From Elizabethkingia occulta (lineage in GTDB: Bacteria > Bacteroidota > Bacteroidia > Flavobacteriales > Weeksellaceae), in NCBI RefSeq assembly GCF_002023715.1, contig NZ_MAHX01000021.1, positions 62,001 to 126,000 of the forward strand: a stretch of DNA of 64,000 nucleotides, in the 5' to 3' direction. The notes below the pieces were generated by a model. It saw nothing but the letters and a program-made list of their open reading frames with translations, made no database searches and was not told the origin of the DNA. Every line of letters starts with the position of its first letter. Position 1 is the first letter of the stretch. A program made the translations under genes and the position numbers. Below are positions 26,615 to 34,310 of this stretch, piece after piece.

Positions 26615-27166
26615 TTATGATATTAAATCGTTTATAATCGTATTTTTTATTTCCTGAAAATTCTGATGGTAGGTTATTCTCGAAAGATGTTCGGCTCCCA
26701 AGATATTGGTGATGATCATCAATGCTTTTGTATGATGATCCATACTATAATTAAAAAAACCTTCCTTTTTGCCGTCTTTTAAAGTATCTGTAAGCCAATT
26801 CAGTGTATTATCTGTTAATATTTTCAGTTCTGCCTGAACTTCTGGCTCGAATGAATAATAATCATTGGATAATGCTCCCAGAATACTAATACGCCCTTCG
26901 GATTTTGCAACCGCATAAACAGATAAAAACTTTATAAGCTTTTGAAGTGGATTTTCATTTGCTATTTTGCGTTTAAATTTTTCTAAAAGAATATGGTGCT
27001 TCTGAATTATGGCTATAACCAGTGTTGTTTTGGTTGTGAAATGATAATGTATTGAGGCATTTTTAATACCCAATTCCTTTGATATATCGCCAAAACTAAA
27101 GGCATTATAACCTTTTTTCCGGATCAGGTTATCACCTAACAAAATTATTTTTTCACGCGTATTCAT
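26615..27166 (-). CDS. TetR/AcrR-family regulator controlling the tetR-fabF operon
   Basis: The protein has 183 residues. The N-terminal HTH of about 50 residues includes IRKKGYNAFSFGDISKELGI and ASIHYHFTTKTTLV, the classical TetR signature. The C-terminal helical domain should bind a ligand, perhaps an acyl-CoA or fatty acid given its partner fabF. It is followed 2 nt later by fabF. Its own promoter carries a palindromic operator, so autoregulation is likely. The start codon lies only 4 nt after the -7 element, suggesting a leaderless or near-leaderless transcript. Confidence 0.85.
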   Translation of the reverse strand: MNTREKIILLGDNLIRKKGYNAFSFGDISKELGIKNASIHYHFTTKTTLVIAIIQKHHILLEKFKRKIANENPLQKLIKFLSVYAVAKSEGRISILGALSNDYYSFEPEVQAELKILTDNTLNWLTDTLKDGKKEGFFNYSMDHHTKALMIITNILGAEHLSRITYHQNFQEIKNTIINDLIS

Positions 27167-27170
27167 AATG

Positions 27171-27202
27171 CAAATATACTTACCTACTAGTAAGTAGGCA
27201 AA
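27171..27202 (-). promoter_or_regulatory. tetR-fabF promoter with TetR operator in the spacer
   Basis: On the minus strand, TTTG (27202-27199), a 20-nt spacer and TATATTTG (27178-27171) match the flavobacterial promoter consensus. The spacer holds the near-palindrome TACCTACTAGTAAGTA (27181-27196, one mismatched pair), typical of TetR-family operators. A bound dimer would cover both promoter elements. The gap from the -7 element to ATG is 4 nt. Confidence 0.75.
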
Positions 27203-27284
27203 TTTTTATTGAAATATTTAAAGTTTAATGACTTGTATTTCGGGAAGTTATTACCAACAACGGGGAAAAAAATGAATATAAAAA

Positions 27285-27310
27285 GGGCACTAAATCTATA
27301 TTTAGTACCC
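27285..27310 (-). terminator. terminator of the WG-repeat gene
   Basis: On the minus strand GGGTACTAAAT pairs with ATTTAGTGCCC (one G-T pair) across a 4-nt loop, and CTTTTTATATT follows. Confidence 0.75.
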
Positions 27311-27331
27311 CTCTTAGTAATATTTAAAGTT

Positions 27332-27994
27332 CTAGTATTTCTTTATAACCTGTCCTTTTTTATCAAGTAATATCTTTTTATTTTGGAAGGTTATGGCTTG
27401 TCTTACGCCCTTTTTTAAGAGAATTATTTCTTTAAATCTCTGTCCGGATTTATTGATATAGCCTGATTCTGTTACATTTCCACTCCAGCTCCAATGTACA
27501 TCGGTTAGAGAACCTCCTTCTCGGGCAATTTGTGAAGCAGTTTTTCCATTGTCATAAACTCTTTCTCCACCTATGAAGTATTCAGCTAATCCATCCTTAA
27601 AAGGTGCTGCAAAATCAAACTGAGCCATAATGATCTTTTCCCCGCTAAGATTGGCAAAACCAACTTTTTTTCCTTCAGTAAATCTTAACAAACCTTCTTC
27701 TACATAGTCTGGACCGTTATCATAAATATAAGGTCTTAAAATTATACTTCCTTTTTTATTTATTCCTATCCATCCCTCTTTTGAATCCAACACAATGGCC
27801 ATTTTACAAAGCTCATCAGAGTAAGTAGAGATAAAACTAGCGGGGATTTTAATTATATTGTTTGGGGTTTTATAGCCATATAATTCTGTTCCTGAAGCCG
27901 AATCTGAGAATACTTTATAACATTCATTTTTCTTTTGAGCTGAGAATAGCGCTGTAAATATTAAAAGTATAAGAAAAGAGAAACGAATATTCAT
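27332..27994 (-). CDS. exported WG-repeat protein
   Basis: I chose the ATG at 27994 (220 residues), which starts directly at a signal peptide ending in LFSAQ. The mature part shows WG-type repeats, short beta units such as EGWIGINKKGSIILRP, KVGFANLSGEKIIMAQFD and SGYINKSGQRF. Such proteins are exported in Bacteroidota and have no assigned enzyme activity. It lies 42 nt after the GH16 gene on the same strand, so the two may be co-transcribed and end at a shared terminator. Confidence 0.65.
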   Translation of the reverse strand: MNIRFSFLILLIFTALFSAQKKNECYKVFSDSASGTELYGYKTPNNIIKIPASFISTYSDELCKMAIVLDSKEGWIGINKKGSIILRPYIYDNGPDYVEEGLLRFTEGKKVGFANLSGEKIIMAQFDFAAPFKDGLAEYFIGGERVYDNGKTASQIAREGGSLTDVHWSWSGNVTESGYINKSGQRFKEIILLKKGVRQAITFQNKKILLDKKGQVIKKY

Positions 27995-28036
27995 GAGGGT
28001 ACAGTACATTATGACCAAATATATGGAATTTACAAA

Positions 28037-28867
28037 TTACTTGCTGCCTTTAGGTGATTTTTCAAAACTATAAAATCTTACCCGGTCAATTTCCATTTCA
28101 ACGGGCAACTCTTTAGGGTCTACTTTGCCAACCCAGGAGCCTCCGAGCTGCATATCCAGCAATAGATAGTATTTGTGATCTGTAAAAGGGAATTGCCCCT
28201 CTTTATCTGTTTTTATGCGGGGATAGGAAAATGTTTTGTGACCGTTGATAAAGAAGACAAGGCTGTCACTGTGCAGTTCTATAGCATAGGTATTGAAAGA
28301 ATCTGGTTTTATTTTTCCGGTACTTCCGTGTTTTGGATTGTCTTTTATATTAAGCTTGTGTGTATAATAACTGTGAACAGTTTGGTAGGCAATACTATCA
28401 TGATTTAGTCTTTCCATAATATCGATCTCGCCACCTCCAGGCCATTTGCCATTCTGAGCCAATAGCCAAAAAGCAGGCCAGGCACCTTTTGCAGCATTTA
28501 GCTTAGCTCTCACTTCCCAGCGTCCTAACCCAAAGGAAACTTTATCTTTTGTATAAATACCGCCTGTAAGAAATTTTGCAGTATCCTGAGATAGGTTGAT
28601 ATTGTTAATCCCGCGGAGTATTAGTTTTCCGTTCCTCATATCATAGCATTCATCATTATTACTCATATGTCTGTCCCAGTCAGAAGTTCCTCTGGGAATC
28701 TTACTCCAGTATTTGGCATTGAATGCTTTTTTATCGTTAAAATTATCCTGCCAGACAAGCTTTCCTTTATGGTACTGATTATAGACAGAGCATGAATTTA
28801 TAAAGATGAACAGAGGGGAGAGCAGAAATATACGGAGCATATTTCGGGTTGAAAGTTGATTTTTCAT
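28037..28867 (-). CDS. glycoside hydrolase family 16 lipoprotein
   Basis: The protein has 276 residues. The signal peptide ends in FINSC (lipoprotein), then a compact GH16 domain starts at LVWQDNFN. The catalytic motif EIDIME occupies residues 147-152: Glu147 nucleophile, Asp149 assisting, Glu152 acid/base. Preceding aromatic residues GAWPAFWLLAQNGKWPGGG form the usual substrate cleft. GH16 enzymes cut beta-1,3 or beta-1,4 glucans and galactans; laminarinase-like activity is plausible but not distinguishable here. It probably sits on the cell surface or in the periplasm. Confidence 0.85.
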   Translation of the reverse strand: MKNQLSTRNMLRIFLLSPLFIFINSCSVYNQYHKGKLVWQDNFNDKKAFNAKYWSKIPRGTSDWDRHMSNNDECYDMRNGKLILRGINNINLSQDTAKFLTGGIYTKDKVSFGLGRWEVRAKLNAAKGAWPAFWLLAQNGKWPGGGEIDIMERLNHDSIAYQTVHSYYTHKLNIKDNPKHGSTGKIKPDSFNTYAIELHSDSLVFFINGHKTFSYPRIKTDKEGQFPFTDHKYYLLLDMQLGGSWVGKVDPKELPVEMEIDRVRFYSFEKSPKGSK

Positions 28868-29008
28868 GGTAGGTTGTTATTAGTTTTGTTTTATGAATAT
28901 AAAGATAGAAAATAACAGACAGAGTGATGTGAATAAAAGTACCCACTATTTTTGTTTATTTATTTATATCATCGCTGTATCTTTATTCAGGTTTATAAAT
29001 TCTGATTG

Positions 29009-29656
29009 ATGAAAGAAAAAGTTCCCTCTGTTTTTATAGAAAAGTGGTTAAATGGCTGGTCAGTATCCAGAGAAGTATCACTGCCGGTTAAATATAAGTC
29101 TGGATTTAAGGTAGAGGTTGGTTGGGAAAACCAAAAGACCCGTTATGTTTTCCCTGCTCTGAATGAAGATTTAATTCATTTGGCAGAATCGATTGAAGAA
29201 CCGTGGGTTTTCCTTAAGGTCTGTGCTGCCTGTAGTGAGCTTACAGAAATCTTGCCTGATAGATGGACCGTTCAGCCGCAAGGCTATCTAATGATGAGCG
29301 AAAATAATTCTGACAAATTTGAAAACCGAGTACTAGCAGACGGCTATAGCATGGAAACTGAAATTTCTGATGATGGAGTTTATCTCATTAAGATTAAAGA
29401 TAAAAATAACGAACTAGCTTCCTCTGGCAGAGTTGCATGCATTGATGGCTGGGCCATATATGACCGAATTGAAACCAGTCAGTATCACCAAAGAAAAGGA
29501 TTGGGAAGTTACTTATTTGCTGAACTCCAAAAAATTGCAAATAAAAAGGGAATTGAAAATAATATTCTGGTTGCTACTGAAGAGGGACGGTTATTGTACG
29601 AATCTTTAGGCTGGAAAGTGGTAAGCCTATATACTTCTGTTGTAATCCCGGGATAA
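29009..29656 (+). CDS. GNAT-family N-acetyltransferase
   Basis: The protein has 215 residues from the ATG at 29009; the TTG just before is less likely. The C-terminal half is a GNAT fold. YHQRKGLGSYLFAEL is the acetyl-CoA-binding motif A (Q/R-x-x-G-x-G/A), and RLLYESLGWKVV is the final strand. The N-terminal ~90 residues are an extra domain I do not recognise. The acceptor substrate is unknown. A diverged copy of its last ~25 codons lies 2.1 kb downstream at 31768-31845, evidence of an old duplication. Confidence 0.78.
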   Translation: MKEKVPSVFIEKWLNGWSVSREVSLPVKYKSGFKVEVGWENQKTRYVFPALNEDLIHLAESIEEPWVFLKVCAACSELTEILPDRWTVQPQGYLMMSENNSDKFENRVLADGYSMETEISDDGVYLIKIKDKNNELASSGRVACIDGWAIYDRIETSQYHQRKGLGSYLFAELQKIANKKGIENNILVATEEGRLLYESLGWKVVSLYTSVVIPG

Positions 29657-29696
29657 TTTCTCAGGATAAAATAGATTGATGTTTTATTGTTAAAAG

Positions 29697-30524
29697 TTAT
29701 AGAGTACTTCGCTGACTAATATTTTGTGATTTTGTAAGAAATATGACTAAAGCTAATGCAATGCACATCACAAAAACAAACGCCATTAAGCCAATATTTT
29801 CAGCTTTCTGTTCGTAGCCGGCCTCAACAATGACCTTATATATACCTGTTCCGTTTTTAAATCCTGTAATCCATTGCCCAAGGTTCCAGGCAAAATGTAA
29901 TCCGATTGGCAATGCCAAACCTTTAGTGCGTAATGCTGCTATACCAAACAAAAGACCCCCAAATCCAGATCCAATAATAGCCATTTTCCAACTCATACCT
30001 GCCAGGATATGTTCAGCAATAAATACAATTATAATAATAAGCAGAGAGATTGTAGATTTCAGTGAATTGTTCAGAGCATTTAGCGGATATGATCGGAAAA
30101 CAAATTCTTCGCGTAAAGCAACAAAGAAGTATAAGAGTATATTTAAGATAATTGCTTTTGTGCTTAGACTATTTAGGCTTAGAGTCAAGTGATCGTGAAA
30201 AAAAAGCAAAGAAATGAGTAGTTGAAATATTGCAGCCATAAGCCCGATTGAAATACCGGTAAAGAATCTTTTTAAAGTTAATTTTCCAGGAAGAATACCA
30301 ACCATATTGGGTGTTAGCTTTGACCATTTGGTAAAGATAATTACCAGAATAAATGTAAGTCCTGATGAAGCAGCTACAGTAGTCAAATCCTTATATTCAA
30401 CAGGTAATTCCTTAGTTGTACCAGATACTACAATAAATATAACAAGACTCAGTATATAGAACAATAATATAAGTAAGTAGTATGTATAGCTCTTTTTAAC
30501 AGGGCTTTGAGCAATAGATTCCAT
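29697..30524 (-). CDS. CPBP-family intramembrane glutamic protease
   Basis: The protein has 275 residues with about eight hydrophobic membrane segments. The CPBP (ABI) motif EExxxR appears as LREEFVFRSYPL, with a downstream H-x-x-W-N motif in LHFAWNLGQW that completes the active site. Family members cleave prenylated or membrane substrates, or act in bacteriocin self-immunity; no substrate can be named here. It starts 4 nt after the stop of the esterase/TPR gene on the same strand, so the two form an operon. Confidence 0.78.
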   Translation of the reverse strand: MESIAQSPVKKSYTYYLLILLFYILSLVIFIVVSGTTKELPVEYKDLTTVAASSGLTFILVIIFTKWSKLTPNMVGILPGKLTLKRFFTGISIGLMAAIFQLLISLLFFHDHLTLSLNSLSTKAIILNILLYFFVALREEFVFRSYPLNALNNSLKSTISLLIIIIVFIAEHILAGMSWKMAIIGSGFGGLLFGIAALRTKGLALPIGLHFAWNLGQWITGFKNGTGIYKVIVEAGYEQKAENIGLMAFVFVMCIALALVIFLTKSQNISQRSTL

Positions 30525-30528
30525 ATTA

Positions 30529-31686
30529 TTAGTTTTCCAGTTGTTTTAATATTTCTTTTCCATCCATATTATCAGGGTTTATACTTACTGATTTTTTATA
30601 ATTTTCGATAGCCGTTTTTTTGTCACCTTTTTTCATATAAGCTTCTCCCAAACTATCGTAGGCATTCCAGGAGTTCGGATAATTCCGGATATTCTCTTTA
30701 AAAAATTTTATTGCTTCTTCTGTATGTCCTGAGCGGAGTTGTCTGTATCCCAGATTATTGACAAGATTTTCCGGAGGAATAGTTTTATATGCAAATTCTT
30801 CGCTCAGCTTATTAAAATAGGATTGCAGTTCAGAGTACGATTGTATTGTGGGATTATAATTATCAATAAACCAATTGCTATAAATAAATTTTAATCCATC
30901 GTAAATACTCTTATAAGTAACGGAAAAATGATTTTCATCGTTATACTTCTGAAATTTCCAATTAATACCTGAAGGAGCATCAGAGGTGAGTACATTTTTA
31001 AGAATATCAATGCTTTTGGTATCCTCATCGCCAAGGGTAATAAACATTTTCTCTGAAATGCTTTTATTTTTCTTTAGAGCAGCTTGATATTGGTTTAGTA
31101 CATCTTTATTTTCCCCATATAGTACAACCGGAGATATGAGAACAGATGCCCGAAATAGATATGGATTTCTTGCTTGTGCATACAGACTGAAAAGGCCTGC
31201 TAATGAGTGTGCACTAAGAATGCGGTAAGGCTGTGTTCTATAATTTTGATCGATGTAAGGTACTAATTCATCCTGTACAAACTGAAAGAATTTAGAATTT
31301 CCAGCTGCATCAGAGGTGTTGTTATTTTCTTTTCCGGGAGTAAAGTCCCGTGATCTGCTAACATTTACGATCCCAACTACAATCATTTCGGGCGTACGGT
31401 TTCTGTCGTAACCTGAAAGGTAATCGGTTAGTTCTGATACGTATTTAAAGTGTCCTTCGCCATCAAGCAAATATAGTACAGGATAACGCTTATTTGAAGT
31501 ATTATAGCTGATAGGAAAATGTATCCAGATACTCCTTTGCTCTTTTAGCACTTTTGAATCTATAACAATAGCTTTATTGTCACTCAATGGAATAGTCTCA
31601 ACTTGTCCATACAGATTGGTGAATGCCCCAAAGCATACTATAATATTTACAAACAAGATAAAACATAGATTGGTAATTTCCTTCAT
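30529..31686 (-). CDS. exported esterase (Fes/IroE-like alpha/beta hydrolase) with C-terminal TPRs
   Basis: I chose the ATG at 31686 (385 residues), which begins a signal peptide ending in NLYGQ. Residues ~25-260 form an esterase D-type alpha/beta hydrolase with RYPVLYLLDGEGHFKY and the nucleophile elbow AHSLAG (Ser in the middle, Ala replacing the first Gly of GxSxG). The acid and His are probably GDEDT and NDENHFS. The C-terminal ~110 residues are TPR-like (YPNSWNAYDSLGEAYMKKGD). Such enzymes hydrolyse siderophore or acyl esters; the substrate is unknown. Confidence 0.78.
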   Translation of the reverse strand: MKEITNLCFILFVNIIVCFGAFTNLYGQVETIPLSDNKAIVIDSKVLKEQRSIWIHFPISYNTSNKRYPVLYLLDGEGHFKYVSELTDYLSGYDRNRTPEMIVVGIVNVSRSRDFTPGKENNNTSDAAGNSKFFQFVQDELVPYIDQNYRTQPYRILSAHSLAGLFSLYAQARNPYLFRASVLISPVVLYGENKDVLNQYQAALKKNKSISEKMFITLGDEDTKSIDILKNVLTSDAPSGINWKFQKYNDENHFSVTYKSIYDGLKFIYSNWFIDNYNPTIQSYSELQSYFNKLSEEFAYKTIPPENLVNNLGYRQLRSGHTEEAIKFFKENIRNYPNSWNAYDSLGEAYMKKGDKKTAIENYKKSVSINPDNMDGKEILKQLEN

Positions 31687-31767
31687 AGCTAAAAGCTTTA
31701 TTACCAGACTAATATACAATGATTAGTCTTTTAAAAAATATATATTAACAAAAAATGTCTAATTACA

Positions 31768-31845
31768 GAACAGGTACGATTACTATACGAATCTTTGGGT
31801 TGGAAAGTGATAAGTCCGTATACTTCTGTTGTTGTAGTTCCTTAA
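31768..31845 (+). pseudogene. C-terminal fragment of a second GNAT acetyltransferase gene
   Basis: The 26 codons read EQVRLLYESLGWKVISPYTS and then VVVVP before a stop. They match the last residues of the GNAT protein at 29009 (GRLLYESLGWKVVSLYTSVV). No start codon or upstream domain remains. It is a relic of a duplicated acetyltransferase, left inside the 346-bp gene-free stretch 31687-32032. The rest of that stretch is AT-rich and should hold the promoter of the TPR/AraC gene. Confidence 0.7.
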
Positions 31846-32032
31846 AACATCCACTTAAACTGAATTATGCTTTATCAGAAATAAAATGTCTTTATTAAGA
31901 ATAGAAACATAATACAGATTCAATTGGCGTAATGCTATTTTTTATGTGTTTATTATTTGTTTTTTCTTTATAATTGCTTTCGGATATTTTGGGTTAATAA
32001 CTCTGATTATTCCGCGATACACACAATGATTT

Positions 32033-33502
32033 ATGATGAAAAACCTTTACTTACTAGTAGTATTACTTTTTTCTCAGTTCGTATTTTGTCAGAACCTAAA
32101 CGAGAAATATAATGAATTAAGAAAAGAAGTAAACAATTCTCCTGATAATGTAATAAAAGAAAGCAGAATTTTAAAAGAGAAAGCTTTAAAGACGAATACA
32201 TTTGCTATTGTGTCAAAGGCCGATTATATTACAAGCTTTGCCTATTATTTAAAAGGAAGTCCCGATTCCTGTATTTATTATGCCAATGCTGCTATTGAAT
32301 CTGCTAAAAAGAACAATTATAATGAAGGTGAGGCTCTGGGATTGAGAATCCTTGGAACGCAGTACGCTAAGATGGGATTATTAGACAAATCCAGAGAACT
32401 ACTTGATCAGGCACTTATTTTGGTTTCTAAGCAACAAAATGATGAGGCCTATGAAATTAAAGGCGGAATTTATGGCTCTTTACTCGTATTAATGGATAAC
32501 AATAAGGAATTGGATAAAAAGATTGTTATTGCCCAAAAAGCCATTAATAGCTATTTGAAAGTAAGTAGCGAAGCCTCCAGAAAAGAATTACTACCTTCAG
32601 CATATACGAACCTAAGCTACCTCTATTCCAAAACCAAGAAATATGATTCGGCTTATGTGTATTCACAAAAGGCTTTAGAGTTTATTAACGTCAATGATAC
32701 TTATAAACTGGCTTTTACCTACCATGATATTGGTTATCTTTTGGCTGCACAGGGTAAATACTCTGAAGCTATTGAGCAATATAAAAAAGCGTTAAGCTAT
32801 TGTAAAGGAGAAAGCTTTTACGATAAAAAGTTAGAGATATTAAAAGGTCTTTCCGAAGCTTATGGAAATGCAGGTGATAGTAAAAATGCACTTTATTATT
32901 TGCAACAATACCAAAAATTATATCTAAACGGAACTCAGAAAAATCAACATGCTGTAAACGAAATATACAATACGGCCAGTAAGCCGGTTCCTATCAAAAT
33001 AGCTCCGGTTTTAATAACGACTGCCTGTATTGCTTTTGGATTGATGGTCATTTATTTCTTTTTAAACTATAAAAAGAAATCTGAAAAAATAAATAGTCCG
33101 CAGGAAGAGAAAAAAGAATCTCTGCAGACTGATATTAATATAAGTGTAGAAACAGAAGAAAAAATTCTCCATAATCTAAATGAATTTGAAAAACAGGAAG
33201 CTTTTATAGATAAAGAGACTTCCTTATATAGTGTAGCTAATAAATTCCAGTGTAACACAAAATACTTATCACTTGTCATAAAGAGGCATAAGAACAAATC
33301 ATTTGTTCAGTATATTAATGATCTTAGAATACAGTATGTTATTAATAAACTGAAAACAGATTCTAACTTTAGTAAATTTAAAATCTACTATTTGGCAGAA
33401 CTTTCCGGATTTTCTTCACAAAGAGCCTTTACTTCTGCATTTATCAATAATACCCAAATGAAGCCCCTGGAGTATATAAAGAAATATTATTCTAAAGAGT
33501 AA
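32033..33502 (+). CDS. membrane-bound TPR regulator with C-terminal AraC-type HTH
   Basis: The protein has 489 residues. The signal peptide ends in FVFCQ. TPR-like repeats span ~40-310, including YHDIGYLLAAQGKYSEAIEQ. A membrane segment lies at ~322-342, then a charged linker, then an AraC-type DNA-binding domain over the last ~110 residues (SLYSVANKFQCNTKYLS, AELSGFSSQRAFTSAF and MKPLEYIKKYY). The topology resembles that of the regulator at 21026 although the HTH class differs. It lies ~525 bp upstream of the second peptide/fimbrillin operon on the same strand and is a candidate regulator of it. Confidence 0.8.
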   Translation: MMKNLYLLVVLLFSQFVFCQNLNEKYNELRKEVNNSPDNVIKESRILKEKALKTNTFAIVSKADYITSFAYYLKGSPDSCIYYANAAIESAKKNNYNEGEALGLRILGTQYAKMGLLDKSRELLDQALILVSKQQNDEAYEIKGGIYGSLLVLMDNNKELDKKIVIAQKAINSYLKVSSEASRKELLPSAYTNLSYLYSKTKKYDSAYVYSQKALEFINVNDTYKLAFTYHDIGYLLAAQGKYSEAIEQYKKALSYCKGESFYDKKLEILKGLSEAYGNAGDSKNALYYLQQYQKLYLNGTQKNQHAVNEIYNTASKPVPIKIAPVLITTACIAFGLMVIYFFLNYKKKSEKINSPQEEKKESLQTDINISVETEEKILHNLNEFEKQEAFIDKETSLYSVANKFQCNTKYLSLVIKRHKNKSFVQYINDLRIQYVINKLKTDSNFSKFKIYYLAELSGFSSQRAFTSAFINNTQMKPLEYIKKYYSKE

Positions 33503-34027
33503 GAGTCTGTTTAAATCTTATAGTTAATACTCTTCGATAGTTCGTCGAGCTCACTATAGATTTAGTTCAGAGTGACATTGTTTATCTAAAATATCTTTCT
33601 TTACAGGTGTCAGACTGATCCTGTCGAAGTCCAGATTATTTTTGAATTAAAATCTAAATAGGTTTTAAAGGAATACTTTAAGAGATATTATGTCAAATAA
33701 GAATGCTGTTCTTAATCTGAAATTATAGGATTATTTTTATTCCTGGTGTCGGATTTCTGAAAATAGCTACCCATTTTAGTAAAACATAACCTAATAATGT
33801 GTCTTTATGCAACGTGTTTATTTTTAGCATGTTGCTATTTTTTGTGTGTTCGTTTTTCTGAAAATGAACCTGTTTTTTTATTGTTATTTCCTTTATCGTA
33901 TGTGGCTTTTCTTTTAGGAAGATGTTTGAATTTTCATATTTGCAATAAATTTTTACGATCACAATTCCTACTACATATGGCAGGAATTTATTAATAGACA
34001 AATAAAAATTTTAAGACACAAACAAAG
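33503..34027. other. gene-free leader region before the second peptide/fimbrillin operon
   Basis: This stretch contains sequence related to the 56-kb repeat: CTTCGATAGTTCGTC at 33532-33546 is the reverse complement of 56132-56146. It also has an imperfect hairpin GCAACGTG...CATGTTGC near 33808-33834 and an AATTCCT/AGGAATT hairpin near 33964-33989. A CATATTTGC near 33938 resembles a -7 element with one mismatch, about 80 nt before the peptide gene. I see no convincing coding region. Confidence 0.4.
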
Positions 34028-34222
34028 ATGGAAACAACAAAGAAAGATGAAATGTTATTTCATGGTAAAAAGCACGTGTATATCCCACCCGTATTAGAGA
34101 TTGTTTTGGTTGAAATGGAAGCAGGAATATCTGCTACATCTGCACTCGTAAAACCTGATACTACTGTACAAACAGATTGGGAAGGGACTGATACCCAAAC
34201 CGGAGAAATTATTTGGGAATAA
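34028..34222 (+). CDS. small EME-GIAA peptide, second copy
   Basis: The peptide has 64 residues. Like the copies at 23123 and 46718, it has a charged N-terminus, YIPPVLEIVLV, EMEAGISATSA, a Thr/Asp-rich tail with VQTDWEG and an aromatic/acidic end (IIWE). There is no signal peptide. It is followed 88 nt later by a fimbrillin-like lipoprotein gene. The motif is conserved between copies while flanking residues differ, which supports real selection. The function is unknown. Confidence 0.72.
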   Translation: METTKKDEMLFHGKKHVYIPPVLEIVLVEMEAGISATSALVKPDTTVQTDWEGTDTQTGEIIWE

Positions 34223-34310
34223 CCTTCTTTTCTCATTAGAACCTGTTACAAGGCGCTAGTGTGAATTCCAATGCTTTAAAAACATTTTATCTAAAAAAAA
34301 ACAAACAAAT

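Noticed and set aside
33723-34001. 92-codon minus-strand frame in the region before the second peptide gene
   Set aside because: Its translation is low complexity and basic, it overlaps leader hairpins and the likely promoter of the peptide gene, and has no signal peptide or motif.
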